Shown: piece after piece, positions 1 to 11,011 of the stretch
How the letters are laid out: every line of letters begins with the position of its first letter
Position numbering within the stretch: the first letter of the stretch is position 1
NCBI GenBank assembly: GCA_016630905.1
Contig: WBMQ01000035.1
Span: 1 to 23,657 of the forward strand
Direction: 5' to 3'
Source of the DNA: Capillidium heterosporum
Lineage: Eukaryota > Entomophthoromycota > Entomophthoromycetes > Entomophthorales > Capillidiaceae
Length of the DNA stretch: 23,657 nt
Translations under genes and position numbers: made by a program
Notes under the pieces: model-generated
The model's database searches: none
What the model was told of the DNA's origin: nothing
Seen by the model: the letters and a program-made list of their open reading frames with translations, nothing else

Positions 1-484
1 CCTATGTTGCTACTGCACAAGTCTAATGGCAATGATACAAAGCTTTGACATTTATCGAAAAGGGTTATACTCAGAGACTACAATAAAAATTTAACAGAAT
101 AAACACAGTATTGTAAACTATACGAATTCGATTAAAGTTAGAATAGTTATATTTTAAACACACATGCAAAAATGACTCATTTAATGTTAGTCAGAATAGT
201 AGTAAAGCTTATAAAACACTTGCTTTATAACAAATCCTTTTACTGGACTTCAAAGATTTAAATCAACATTACCACCACAACGAATGTGTATATCCAGGAA
301 GACGTCCCTGTAAACTTATTAGATACATCCTATAATGACTTTGACTTGTTTATTATATCATAAAGCATCAAGTCCGCAGATCTAATTTCAGAAGCCTGTC
401 AAATATCTATTACTCTCTTTATAAAAATATAGCGAAGATTCTTGAATTCAACAAGTTGAATAGAAGGCCATTTTAAACACCTTT
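1..484. other. AT-rich stretch without a recognised gene
   Basis: All six frames are broken frequently by stops. I see no tRNA, repeat array or conserved motif. Confidence 0.5.
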
Positions 485-643
485 ATGGCAGGTTCCCAGC
501 AAAATTTTCGAATTTCTCAGCTGGGAGTACTAAAAATAGCTTTTGAATCAGTCTTCGCTACAGGAACCAAATCCCAAGGCAAATTGACTTATCCTTGCCA
601 AAATGAAAATTGTTTCGCCAGCACTAAAACAACCGACCTTTAG
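485..643 (+). other. Possible small coding relic (52 codons, Cys pair)
   Basis: An ATG at 485 opens a 52-codon frame ending in TAG at 641-643. Its composition is unlike the surrounding AT-rich noise: it begins MAGSQQNFRISQLGVLKIAF and contains a PCQNENC cysteine pair near its end. Directly after the TAG, in the same frame, comes a short stretch with a second pair (CFHC) before a TGA. Two cysteine pairs would suit a zinc ribbon, but I recognise no family. It may be a decayed gene, one exon of a gene, or chance. There is no transcript or homology evidence. Confidence 0.22.
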
Positions 644-3199
644 TGTTTTCATTGCCTGGGATCAAGGAGCTTAAGATGAACCGTAGCTATGGAACTATGA
701 TATACTACGCAAATCGATAACAACATCTATTAAAATTTAAGAAATTTTGACAGGTATATAAGGCAAGCTTAACGTCAATGAGCTTGATATACATAAACAA
801 ACAAGCAAACAGCTACAATATGGGTCCCACCTTATCAAGTTTATTAAGGCCGCCAAGGGAAGAAGAAGAATGTCTAAGTATACTTCAAAAAGATTAGTTT
901 CAAGCGAGCTACCTGTAAATATCCTAGAATAGAATTCAATAGTCTTCCCACATATATACTCTAAAACCCTTACTACATCTCATTGATTTTCCTACGAACC
1001 TATGTAAATATTAGGTTATTTGAACGATACTATACCGAAAATAAATATCCTTAATTGTAATTATTGCTATCCTTTTTCAAAACGTTCTTTAAATATCTAT
1101 ATTTGCAACGCATACTACCCTAAGTAATCTTTTAAATCTGATACAACTCTTCATACCTTATATCAGTATTGATATAAGCCAGTTATGTATACTTTACTAT
1201 ACAGTTGTTGGAGCTTTAAATTAATTATATATGAATATTAGATATATGGACGTAAACTATCTAGGAAACAAACTACAATATATACTCATATAATTTCTTC
1301 CTGTCGCATTTAAATATACTATTGAAGCTCATAATAACTTATTGTAATCATAGTATGAATAAAATGTACAGATCATCATATATAATAAAATGTGGGAGCT
1401 GAAATATGTTTAATATTCGGTTAAAATAGGTAAAAAGGTAGATTAAAATTAAATTTTACGATGAACACTACCCTAGGGAACTTAGAAGTTTCGTTTCGCC
1501 TTGGCAATTTTGATGAGCCTGGTAAAAATCGGTCCCATATCGAAGTTATCTATGTAGCTATTATATATATATGCTGAATTCAAAGCTATGGCCTTATTTT
1601 TATATACTCATTAAAAGGTATTTAGAACCTATAAAATCGAAATATATATAGTGTTGGATAAAGGCCGCACTTGGATCTCAACCTATAACTTTAGCCAGGG
1701 GAAAATAGACTCGCTACAGCAGCTTCAAAATTCCCAAATATGATTACAGACAACAAAAATAGTTTTTTAAAAATAGTTTTTATAAAATATATCGAGGTTT
1801 CTACAGTCAAAAAATAGAAAGCTCGTCAAAAATCTTCATTTATGGAATTAAATCTTCTATTTGGAGATATCTGTAACTCGAGTTTTGCTAAAATTGACGA
1901 ATATTCCAAGTAATGCTTTGTAAAGTGAGCTTCCAGCATCTGAAAAGTTTGCTTTGAGGGGTCGCAACTATGGATTAGAAACCGATGTACATACAAATTA
2001 GCTATTCGCTAACATAATAAATCTACTTATTCTATAAACGGATCATTTGTAAATCTAGACCGTATTTTAAACTTTATATTAAAAGCTACAGCGTAATTTG
2101 CTTGCTCTTATCCTAACATCCTAACTATGAGAGTATTCATTTTCAAAAGCCTCCCTACCTCTGATATTACTTTTTTAAAATCGTTTTAAAGGTAGCAATG
2201 GTTGGCCACTTTATAATCTTTAGATAATGTGCATTTAAAGATTTATTTAGGATGCTAGTAGAACATATGAGTATATCTTTGAAATTGAGATGGAAGCAAT
2301 CATGTTAACTTACATCAGATGATAGTTCAAATGCTGGAAGACGTATATTCAATTATGATAACTTGTTACCATTTCAAAACAAGTGCAACTATTTCAATGC
2401 AATCTCCTCAATTGCCCTTCACTTTCACAAACTGATATATTTACAAAAATATTTTAGATGAGACACAAATTGAATAACTGCAAAAACTTTAAATTTTTGT
2501 AGGGATATTCGAGCCATAATGCCAGAACTATTTGAATTATTTTTAGCAAAATTTACGGACATCTCTAAACCCAAAAACTAGAAACCAAATGCTAATTTGG
2601 GATGCCGAAACTAGAATAGTGAAGATAAGCTAGCCTCGCTTATAGAAGATGACTAAATGAACTGATCGAATTCGAAATACTTTCATTGTTCCAAAAGGTA
2701 AAAAAATAACAAGGATATTAGATTGAATCGCAGTTATCTCAATGCTATATTCCTTGCTTAAATAGGGAAATACCGTTTACGAATCCTTTGTCATCGATAA
2801 TTCAAATGGATTCAAGTATAAATCTTCGAACTTGATGTATATAGACAGGCACTTATAGCTGGGACAACTAAAATAGCTAAATAAAATAAAATCCAATTTG
2901 CTGAACCCAGAAAGGAGGATGGCATTTCTCACCAGTTTAGTGAAAATGGAATTATATTTGAAATAGTAATACGTAAAACAGTATAAACTTTATTAGTTAC
3001 TTTAAACAGATCCTACCCTAAACCTCTACTTTCAGTCAAGTCATCGAACTTCTACCCCATCAAAATATTACATCAACACTAGAAACCTATCACAAACGTT
3101 CATTTATCTACATTTAAAAAATTTTAAAACTTTCAAGTCTTTACTACTTTATTATTCAACTTTTCTTCAGTATTATGTCCATTTTCTCTTTGACCACCA
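644..3199. other. AT-rich stretch without a recognised gene
   Basis: Dense stops on both strands and long TA-rich runs. A 42-codon open stretch ending at the TGA near 1742 (+) has moderately protein-like composition but no start codon and no recognisable motif. A short direct repeat of AAAAATAGTTTTT lies near 1757-1783. Nothing else can be supported. Confidence 0.45.
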
Positions 3200-4375
3200 T
3201 TAATAACTATTTACCGTTACCTTTACTTTGGAGATTTCCTTTGCCACTCTCCTTTTTACTTTCTTGAGATTGTTCGATAAGTTATTAAGGAATGAGATTG
3301 CTTGAGGTTTGTTGCTACCTACCTTCTTTCTTAGCTAAAGCTCATAAGCATCGACTATCAAGCCTTACCCTTGAGTTACATTCACGTCGCTAGATTGTTA
3401 AAACCATTTGTAAGGCACTACGTATATACCATATGTATATAAGCCTCACTAAATTTTATTTATCAATAAAGGTCACAATTCTATATGGTAAATTTTCAGT
3501 ACTAAATTACTAAAGACAACATCAGAGAAAGATATATATAAACACTTATTTAGTTTATTTTTGCTAATCTTTTGAACTTTTGCAGCAGATCAAAGCTATC
3601 TAGTAAGGTGTGGAGTAGTATACATATGAGCATTTAATTATACGTAAAGCATCTACAAACTATTTCGCTTGGAGTTGGATTCATTTGAAGACGTTTAGAT
3701 GGAGCTCTCGCTCTTTTTGACAAACTTGGTACAAATGATTATAGGCGGACCTGTCATAGTGCCATTTAATGATCCATTTTATCAATAAAAATTCTAAATT
3801 AAGCTACCTAACTGGGCTCTATATACACGTCCAATGAGTGGAGTCTGAAGATTAAGTATTCAATCTTTGGGCTTTTGCTCCAAAAGTGCATCTATTATCC
3901 ATTGAATATCTCTTGTAACTTGACGTGGCCAATTCTCACAGGAAGTACGATTGAATGAAGGAGTTAATATTAAAAGGTGTCTAAACGGAAGATGCAATTT
4001 AGGCGAGGCCCTTTCAACAGAAGGGGCAGGTGGAGATAACAGGTTTAAGTTCTAGTGAAACATGTGGAACTGGGATGAAAGTGTAAAAACTAAAGACGCT
4101 AAGTTATATCTAAAAAGAAACGACAGTATTGAAGTTAATTGAAAAGGGAAAATCCCTTGGCTAAATGAAGTAGAAACTAATGGACTAATTACAACTTCCC
4201 TTGGTAGATTTGCAACTTTTTAGTTCAAACGGTCATCTTCATACTTTTGCCAATTGTGAAGCAAGTTCAAATAGTATATCTGGATCTATAGGTAGAGTTT
4301 GCCAGGAGCTATTTAATGAGTGGTTGCTCTAACATTACTAGGAAAACCTTTACAAACCTGTTTGAAGCCCTAAAG
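3200..4375 (-). pseudogene. Unrecognised decayed or intron-broken coding region
   Basis: Several minus-strand open stretches here look much more protein-like than the flanks. The best is 63 codons at 4051-3863, including HLLILTPSFNRTSC and then WPRQVTRDIQWIIDALLEQ; the same frame continues past a single stop for 21 more codons (3859-3797, with LQTPLIGRVYRAQLGS). Upstream, the same frame is open for over 50 codons before 4054. Downstream, a 44-codon basic, probably helical stretch ends in TAA at 3200-3202 (SFLNNLSNNLKKVKRRVAKE) and is preceded by a plausible acceptor (CTTTAG). Frames change along the region, so it is either an old pseudogene with several breaks or a multi-exon gene. I recognise no family and cannot show that all pieces belong to one gene. 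Confidence 0.35.
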
Positions 4376-6900
4376 AATGACAATATGCTCATTTACTACC
4401 AATAATTTCAATAGATGATATTCTTTATTAGATTAGGTTGGTGTAGTATCTAAATCGAAAACAATTGCAGTATTTAAACATTTAAACAAATTTCCTTCCA
4501 TACAAATATTGAATAATAGTCTATCAAAACTCACGCTAAATTTATTGTAATAGTATCAAACATATTGTGGAAAATTCGACGATATTGGTTTTAATAGGTA
4601 TTCGAACTAGATTCCATATTTAAAAGTATCAAAAGATAAGCCTTTATTGAAGTATTTGGGGCGAACTCATTTAGAAGGGACTTTGAAAGTATTTTTCTTA
4701 GCCTTGGCTGCTTTGACAAACTTGATAAGTAAAATCATTTTGAGGATCATCAAAGTTGTTGTTTTGAATACTTTGAGTTGGAAAATGTAAACTCAGCTTT
4801 ATATACTTTATTAAAACAAGCACATATTATAAACATCCACATTTACGTAGTATTGGATCAGAAGCCTTTACTTACATTTCAAACTATATCTTTATAAGAG
4901 CAGACTGCTTGTTTGTAAGATAGTAAAATATAAAGAATGCTTAGTTTACTGAAATGGCTCTAATGTTTCAAAGTATAGCTGGTAAGGGCAAAGGTAGGAA
5001 ACTTTTTAACTATATATACTCAAGAAATTTGAATTTCTCATTTGTAGAACCTTTAGCTTACTATTCGACCGACTTTATATATATTCCAAAACTATACCTG
5101 CAATTGAAAACTTTTAATATCCGACATGTTTGCATCAAAAGAAACCAAAGTCAATTAAAGTTGACATATATAAGTTAGATATTAGCTAGCCAAGGAGAAT
5201 CTCCCTTATTTGAATAGGCTTAGATCATTTATAGATATAGGATTTTTACCGCCTAGTTCATTGAAAACTAATCTATAGTATATATATAACTTATAAAAGC
5301 ATTTTAAACTTTTATCTATTTACTTTTAGTAAATTATTCTACCCCTTCCATACTAAACTTCAAACTATATAGAATACCGGTAGGATATATATATTCTCTA
5401 AATCAAAGTTTTATAAGATAATTATAGTATAAATAAACACTTAGTATATTTAAGGATTTTGATATAGATAACCCTGTTAGCCTATATCAAGTAATCATTG
5501 GTCATTATAAGTACAGTACATAGCCATTATGACTTGCTATCACTTAAACACTGGAAAATACTCATGTATATACTATCTTTTTCATCGTCCCTATAACTTT
5601 TTAAGTTCATATAGCTGACATAAGTGCTTTAGCTAGGACTTCCAAGCAATCGTCCATGCACCTTGCCAAGATATTTGTAAGGCTCCTAAACTTTAATAGG
5701 AATATTTGAGCTGACCATTGGTACAATCTATAAAACTTTTGTGACAAACTTAAAGGATGCTTTCCAATTTCCTGTTGTCAAGGCTTGACAGTAGATTTCC
5801 GGTACAGGAACTAGAATGACAAGGGCGAATTGGCTTGCATCTACAAATCATTTTGAAATTTGATCAGATCCAAAATGCGATTGTAATTCCAGTTGATGGT
5901 AAAGAAAGACCAAAGAGTTGAGTAGATTGTAGTTATAGTATTTATACCTTTGATTATGCAGATAGGCCATCTCCATCTTCCAAATTTACAACTTAACCAC
6001 TCAGGATTAGTAACTTTAGATTTTACCAAATTATATATCTTTGCCAAGCACTATTCTGAAGAGACAATTTCAGCTTTCAAATTATAATCTCTCATACTTG
6101 TAGTATTATCATAAGTAAATAAAAATTTCAACTATTATTATATTAACATAAAATAGCTATACTACTATATTGTGGTCCTAAAATATCAAAGTATATATAA
6201 ATTAGAAACTAATAATGACATGTGGCAGCTTTATTTGTAGCAAGTATATTGCCGAATATTTTAACTAATTTACTGTACATTTACTTTCAAAGCCAAAGTT
6301 CTGCCCAAAGTTCTGAAGCTTTCAAGGAAATTTTCAATATAAAAATGTAAAAACATTCTTAGCCTTCTACCATAATGTCAACAAACTTTAAGGTAAATTT
6401 GATATCATTACCGTAGTTTTTTAAGAATTTTAGGTTCAGGATCTTTAGCTGACTAGCAAAGTCAGTATTAGCCTTAAAAAGTTCAAAATAGCGTATATTT
6501 TTTGTTTTTGGGTATCTAAATTCATTATACTAGATTGAGTACGCTACTTCAATTGACTATTTGAGCAATGAGAGGCACTACCCACCCTTGCTTCTATTTT
6601 TTAAAATCTTGACAGATACCAACGAATCCATCATTTTAGAATAAAGGAAAAGACTACAATGTGATATCGCCTTCTTTTCAGTAAATGAACCAAGCTGTAT
6701 ACCTGACACTCTTGTTATCAAAGCAGGCAGAACTAGACATTCCAATATTTTATATATCAACTACATGATCTACAACTCCTCAGATTCTACATGCTCTCCA
6801 AATAACTGATTGGTCTTCAAAAATTACTTTTGGATAGCATATAAAAGATGTAGCTGCAACTAAATTTTCAAAATTTTAAACTATCTAAAATGAGTCCCAA
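4376..6900. other. AT-rich stretch without a recognised gene
   Basis: The only ATG-started frame of note is 4954-5178 (+, 74 codons). Its Ile/Tyr/Leu-rich composition is what random AT-rich DNA gives, so I do not call it a gene. A short minus-strand frame at 4670-4765 ends in a Lys-rich tail (IKFVKAAKAKKNTFKVPSK) and might be a gene fragment. No repeats or RNA genes were recognised. Confidence 0.4.
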
Positions 6901-7335
6901 GCCTTATTTTTATTTTTGCTTTAATATCACAGTGCTTGATAAGTAGTGGAAACCATCTCCAACTAGAACCGAAAACTACAAAAGCAAGGGCATCGATGTA
7001 ATAACCCATCTCTCCTTTGACATAGTGGGCTTAAACACATATCTCATGTAGTTTGTGTTCATCATAACTAACTATATCAATCCAAGCTCAACTAACTTGC
7101 CTGGGAGCTCCAGTAATACACGTTTGTGGTGATTGGTTCGATCAGATATTCAATTTACTACTCAGAAAACGTCTCCTGGCACCAATAGGATTCTTGTACG
7201 GCCTACCTAGCCGATAAAAGGCTTCGTGAATCACAGAATCTTGTTTATCCATATGTTAATGCCGAAGACAACGTACATTGAGATTCTTGAAAGCGCTTCA
7301 CCAATATGGTAGTGAACTACGTCGTCAAGTTGGGT
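6901..7335 (-). pseudogene. Unrecognised short coding relic
   Basis: This island is richer in G+C than its flanks. On the minus strand it reads as several protein-like pieces separated by stops: QLTQLDDVVHYHIGEALSRI at the upstream end (about 7335-7276), a piece with TGAPRQVS in the middle, and GEMGYYIDALAFVVFGSSW near the downstream end (about 6955-7012). Mixed hydrophobic and charged residues over more than 100 codons make chance less likely than in the surrounding DNA. I recognise no family, and no intact start or full frame remains. Confidence 0.25.
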
Positions 7336-8930
7336 GAGCTGATTAGCTAAATCTATTAAAATTGCCTAACGGCTAAATCTCCTTGTTTTCTAATCTTTTT
7401 TAAACTGTTACTTATTCTGAATTGAACGGGAGATATATCTGTCAAAATCAAATATATTTATATCGAAGCTTATCACCGATTTCCGACAGCTAGGAAGAGT
7501 TTACTAAGTTTGAACAATATCGACAGCTTATCTAAATTGTTAAAAAATGATAGAACATCGATATGTTTATCGCAAAGCTGGAATGGTGATGAGTTAGTAG
7601 CCCTTTTAAAAGTAAATAAGTTGGTTTTAGGTTATATTGTGATGTTCAAAACAAAAATGTTGCTTTTTATCTAAAGTTAGTAACTTGGTTTTGCAAGCTT
7701 CTATCAAGAATTTTATTTGAGGGTGGGAATATAGAGAACAAATTCAATAAAAAATGTGAACAGAAAAAAGATATTTAAATCTGTAATATCTAAGTAAAGG
7801 ATAGCTTTATCAACAACTTGGAAATTGTTGAGTTTTAATCGCATTTAGTTCTATATCGCCAGTAGTTGGATTTACCAACCTTTATTTATAAATCTATTAA
7901 ATTGGAGCATGGTTAATTTGGAGATCGACATTATTTTTAGCTCTTATAGTTCTATGTCTATACAAAAATAAAATACAAATAACCTACATAAACTTTGAAT
8001 TTCAAGCCAAGATAAAAACGTCAAATTATATTTGCTATTTACTTCAAAAAAGAAGTGGAAAATTTATTGTAGATAAACGGTCCCTAACCTAGGATCACGT
8101 CAAGTCCAAGACTACTATTGCTCATTGATTTGTATCTCTTGAACTCTCCTTGTTGAGCTACAGATATAGGAAGATTGGATATCACTGCTGTAGAACAAAG
8201 TGGAAGCGTTCAAGTCCATTAGCTTTATATATAAGTTGAAATATCAATCAATAGTAAGTAGAAAGCTAATTTTAGACCTCTTTATTCGTTTGATCAATAA
8301 TGCATTTTTCACGATCCAATATTGAAGGGCTTTGTAGTAGGCCAGCCTGATCAATATTAAGCGCTACAGGCTATTACTATTCTGTTCAGATAAGCTTTAT
8401 AGTTTCCATGATTAAACTTGGAAAATATTAGTAATTAATGTGAGCAGAATTGTATAAGACTTGCAGTGCTTGTTTAGGATCAAAGCAGTGTCTTTTGGGA
8501 ATCATAAATTTTCGGCTTGCACAAGATTTATTTTTGGGCTCAAGTTCAAAATTTGCGTACAAACTCCCAAGCTCTAGTGGCTTGACTGTACAGCTGAGAA
8601 GCGATCCCTTCTTTCTTAAATGGGGAAAATTCCGCCAACTTCCTTTTTAGGCTCAGGTAACTTCAAATCTATCATCCAAAATATCTCCTTACATAGCTTT
8701 TAAGCGTCCAACTTACTAATAGGGAGAATCTGAAACCGATGGGGCAGATGATGCCAGTATACCAGCTGTTTGGAAAGTAAAGTGTCCCTTTAGCTATTGA
8801 AAGTTGGATAGGCAAACCGAATTGGTTTTGAGGATACAGCCAAGTTGAATGAGCTTTGAACGAATATACCCATATACACCTTACAACTAAATCGACACTG
8901 AGAGCTTATCAATTTGGAAAAGAAACGGAG
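7336..8930. other. Gene-free stretch upstream of the zinc-cluster regulator
   Basis: AT-rich, with no frame I would defend. The frame 8450-8650 has no ATG start and no recognisable motif. The last few hundred bases presumably hold the promoter of the regulator at 8931, but no clear TATA box or repeated operator stands out. Confidence 0.4.
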
Positions 8931-10748
8931 ATGGGAGCTTGCGACAACTGCAAAATCAGCCGAACCAAATGCATCAAGTTAAATCTAGTTTGTGAGAGGT
9001 GCAGTCGACTTAGCTTAAGATGTACCTACATAAACTTTTCCAACCGAACCAGTTGTCTAAGTTGCTCCAAATGGAAGAAATCGTGTACCAAGACCAAGCC
9101 AACCTGTGGCCTATGTGCGAAGAAAGGTTTGCAATGCGTATACCCAACTCCAATGACTAAATCTACACGAACGAAAGCGGTGACAACTCGTGCTACCTTG
9201 GATATCAACCAAATGAGAAAGCTGCTGTGCATCTTACCTAAGCTGGATGTAGGTACTGCTATAATGGTGACAGAAAGTTCATCTACCAGCACGAGTAGTT
9301 CATTAAAGTTCTTCGACAAAGATGCTAACGCTTGGGTCTGGTACAACTTGGAGTCCACCTTTTCGACTAGCAACTTTATTGCATCCAACGACCTGTTAGA
9401 TTTCTACGACCTGGGAGTGCGAAGGAACAATAAAAGTAAGTCGGATATGCTTTATAATGGAGGCTTATACCTTACCAAGGCGGTAATGAACCATCTAATC
9501 GATATATATTATTTCAATATTGGTACATATTATCCGATAGTTTCAAAGTCCTATCTAAATTATCTTTTATTGAAGTTTCCAACCTTGAATAGCACCTTAC
9601 TACTTGTTTACTCCATCTGCTTGTTAGCTTCCATCAACTTCGAATCACTACCTTTAAGCAAAGTGCTCAAAGATGAGCTTTCTAGAAGAGTCATAACCAC
9701 CTACAAGCGCTGTTATATGGTACCCAGCTTCCCCACTTTTCTCTCCAACATACTTTTGTCCTTAACCAATCGCATCGACTTTGACCACCCACTCCTACTG
9801 CCCCAGCGGTTCTATAATTACCAAGCCATCCGGCTAGCTCACCTCCTTGGCTTACATCGGAGATGTCCGAAAGTCGATGACGTTGGCAACGAAATGTACC
9901 TGCGAAATTACTACTTCCTCAGTCTAAACGACCTGGTTCTCAACAAACCAAAGTTCAGATATGAGGTTCGCTTGGACGACTACGCGGAGCTTCGTCCAAT
10001 GACCTTCAACAAATTAATCGATGTGGACTTACCCAAGTTTTTAGCTACAGCTCCCGACCTGGTGGTCAGCCATAACCAACCAGTGTACTTCTTCAAATAC
10101 TATGTATTCTGCCTCCACCTGCTGCACAAGATTTACGCGCTCAAGGCACGTGTCCTGGCCTCCAAAAGTGCCTGTTCCAAATCTGAGTTTGATTCGATTC
10201 AATCCCAATTCCTGACTGAAGCGACCGGTTTGGAGCTGGAGCTTTTCCAACAGGTCTACATCAGTCCCTTCACCTGTGGGCCTATGCCGTTGAGCTCTAC
10301 CTTTTTGGAGGTACCTATCGACCCCTGGCTGACTCCCCTTTTCGTGCACTACATACTCATGTCAATAGATACTTACGAAGCTTTTTTGGATGTGACTAAC
10401 AAGGTAGATAGCATCGTTAACTACGACTTTTCTGCCGATAAGATAGCTCTAAAGACGTTCCAGAGCCTGACTTGTGAATTGAAATTTATCATCAGTATAA
10501 CTATGATAGCTCGAGCCATATTACGCCACCAGATCCACTACATGAACTCGGACGTCTACCTCAAATGTGTTATAATACTCTCTCACATGAACTACCTCAA
10601 CTCGGCCATTAGATGGCTACAGTTGTCAGGGAAAGAAGTTCCAGTTCTACAGATATTGCAAGGCTACAAGCAGGATTTGGTTGGCCTTCTACACAGGAAT
10701 ACCAACCGATGGCCATCGATCCACTCCATATTGAAGATTGTCTGTTAG
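8931..10748 (+). CDS. Fungal transcription factor with two tandem Zn2Cys6 clusters
   Basis: Predicted nuclear Gal4-family regulator of 605 aa. I start it at the ATG at 8931 (MGACDNC); the frame is open upstream to a TGA at 8850 but offers only a TTG. Residues 4-31 give C-x2-C-x6-C-x6-C-x2-C-x6-C (Cys 4, 7, 14, 21, 24, 31), and residues 42-69 repeat exactly the same spacing (Cys 42, 45, 52, 59, 62, 69), separated by only ten residues. Basic residues inside each cluster (KISRTK, SKWKKS) fit DNA contact. A Ser/Thr-rich linker near 115-124 follows. The central part resembles the fungal-specific regulatory domain (Fungal_trans), with YYPIVSKSYLNYLLLKFP near 200 and AIRLAHLLGLHRRCP near 299-313. 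No intron is needed. Target genes cannot be told from sequence. It converges on the GH16 gene, so there is no shared promoter. Confidence 0.88.
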   Translation: MGACDNCKISRTKCIKLNLVCERCSRLSLRCTYINFSNRTSCLSCSKWKKSCTKTKPTCGLCAKKGLQCVYPTPMTKSTRTKAVTTRATLDINQMRKLLCILPKLDVGTAIMVTESSSTSTSSSLKFFDKDANAWVWYNLESTFSTSNFIASNDLLDFYDLGVRRNNKSKSDMLYNGGLYLTKAVMNHLIDIYYFNIGTYYPIVSKSYLNYLLLKFPTLNSTLLLVYSICLLASINFESLPLSKVLKDELSRRVITTYKRCYMVPSFPTFLSNILLSLTNRIDFDHPLLLPQRFYNYQAIRLAHLLGLHRRCPKVDDVGNEMYLRNYYFLSLNDLVLNKPKFRYEVRLDDYAELRPMTFNKLIDVDLPKFLATAPDLVVSHNQPVYFFKYYVFCLHLLHKIYALKARVLASKSACSKSEFDSIQSQFLTEATGLELELFQQVYISPFTCGPMPLSSTFLEVPIDPWLTPLFVHYILMSIDTYEAFLDVTNKVDSIVNYDFSADKIALKTFQSLTCELKFIISITMIARAILRHQIHYMNSDVYLKCVIILSHMNYLNSAIRWLQLSGKEVPVLQILQGYKQDLVGLLHRNTNRWPSIHSILKIVC

Positions 10749-10952
10749 GTTTATGTTTTTTAGGCTGGGATAAGTCGGTTAATAGTGGATTCAAAGTAAG
10801 TGGATAGGTGGCAAATTTTCAAACGTGATTCTATAATCTTTGAAATGTGCTTTTGACGCTTTTTAGACGGAAACATTCAAGCAAATTTCTAATGATCTTT
10901 CAGTTTCTGCGACTGTATATGCTGATATAATTTGATGTGTTTTGTAAAGGTT

Positions 10953-10958
10953 AATAAA
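10953..10958 (+). terminator. Possible poly(A) signal after the zinc-cluster gene
   Basis: AATAAA about 205 bases past the TAG, inside the 263-bp convergent intergenic gap shared with the GH16 gene. Fungal polyadenylation signals are loose, so this is only suggestive. Confidence 0.3.
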
Positions 10959-11011
10959 ATATTGGCAAAAATAAATCGCATTTATTAATTAATTATACAC
11001 TCTACTTTAAA

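Noticed and set aside
4954-5178. 74-aa ORF
   Set aside because: Ile/Tyr/Leu/Lys-rich composition expected from AT-rich DNA, no motif, no neighbours; left within the gene-free stretch.
8856-8930. N-terminal extension of the zinc-cluster protein from 8856
   Set aside because: It would start at TTG; the first ATG in the frame is at 8931, just before the first cluster.
1-8930. LTR or other transposable element, centromere-like array or mitochondrial insertion as explanation of the gene-poor stretch
   Set aside because: I found no terminal repeats, target-site duplications, recognisable polymerase or transposase motifs, or tandem arrays; diverged dispersed repeats cannot be excluded by eye.
9026-9388. 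120-aa frame on the minus strand inside the zinc-cluster gene
   Set aside because: Antisense shadow of a conserved domain; no ATG-supported independent gene features.
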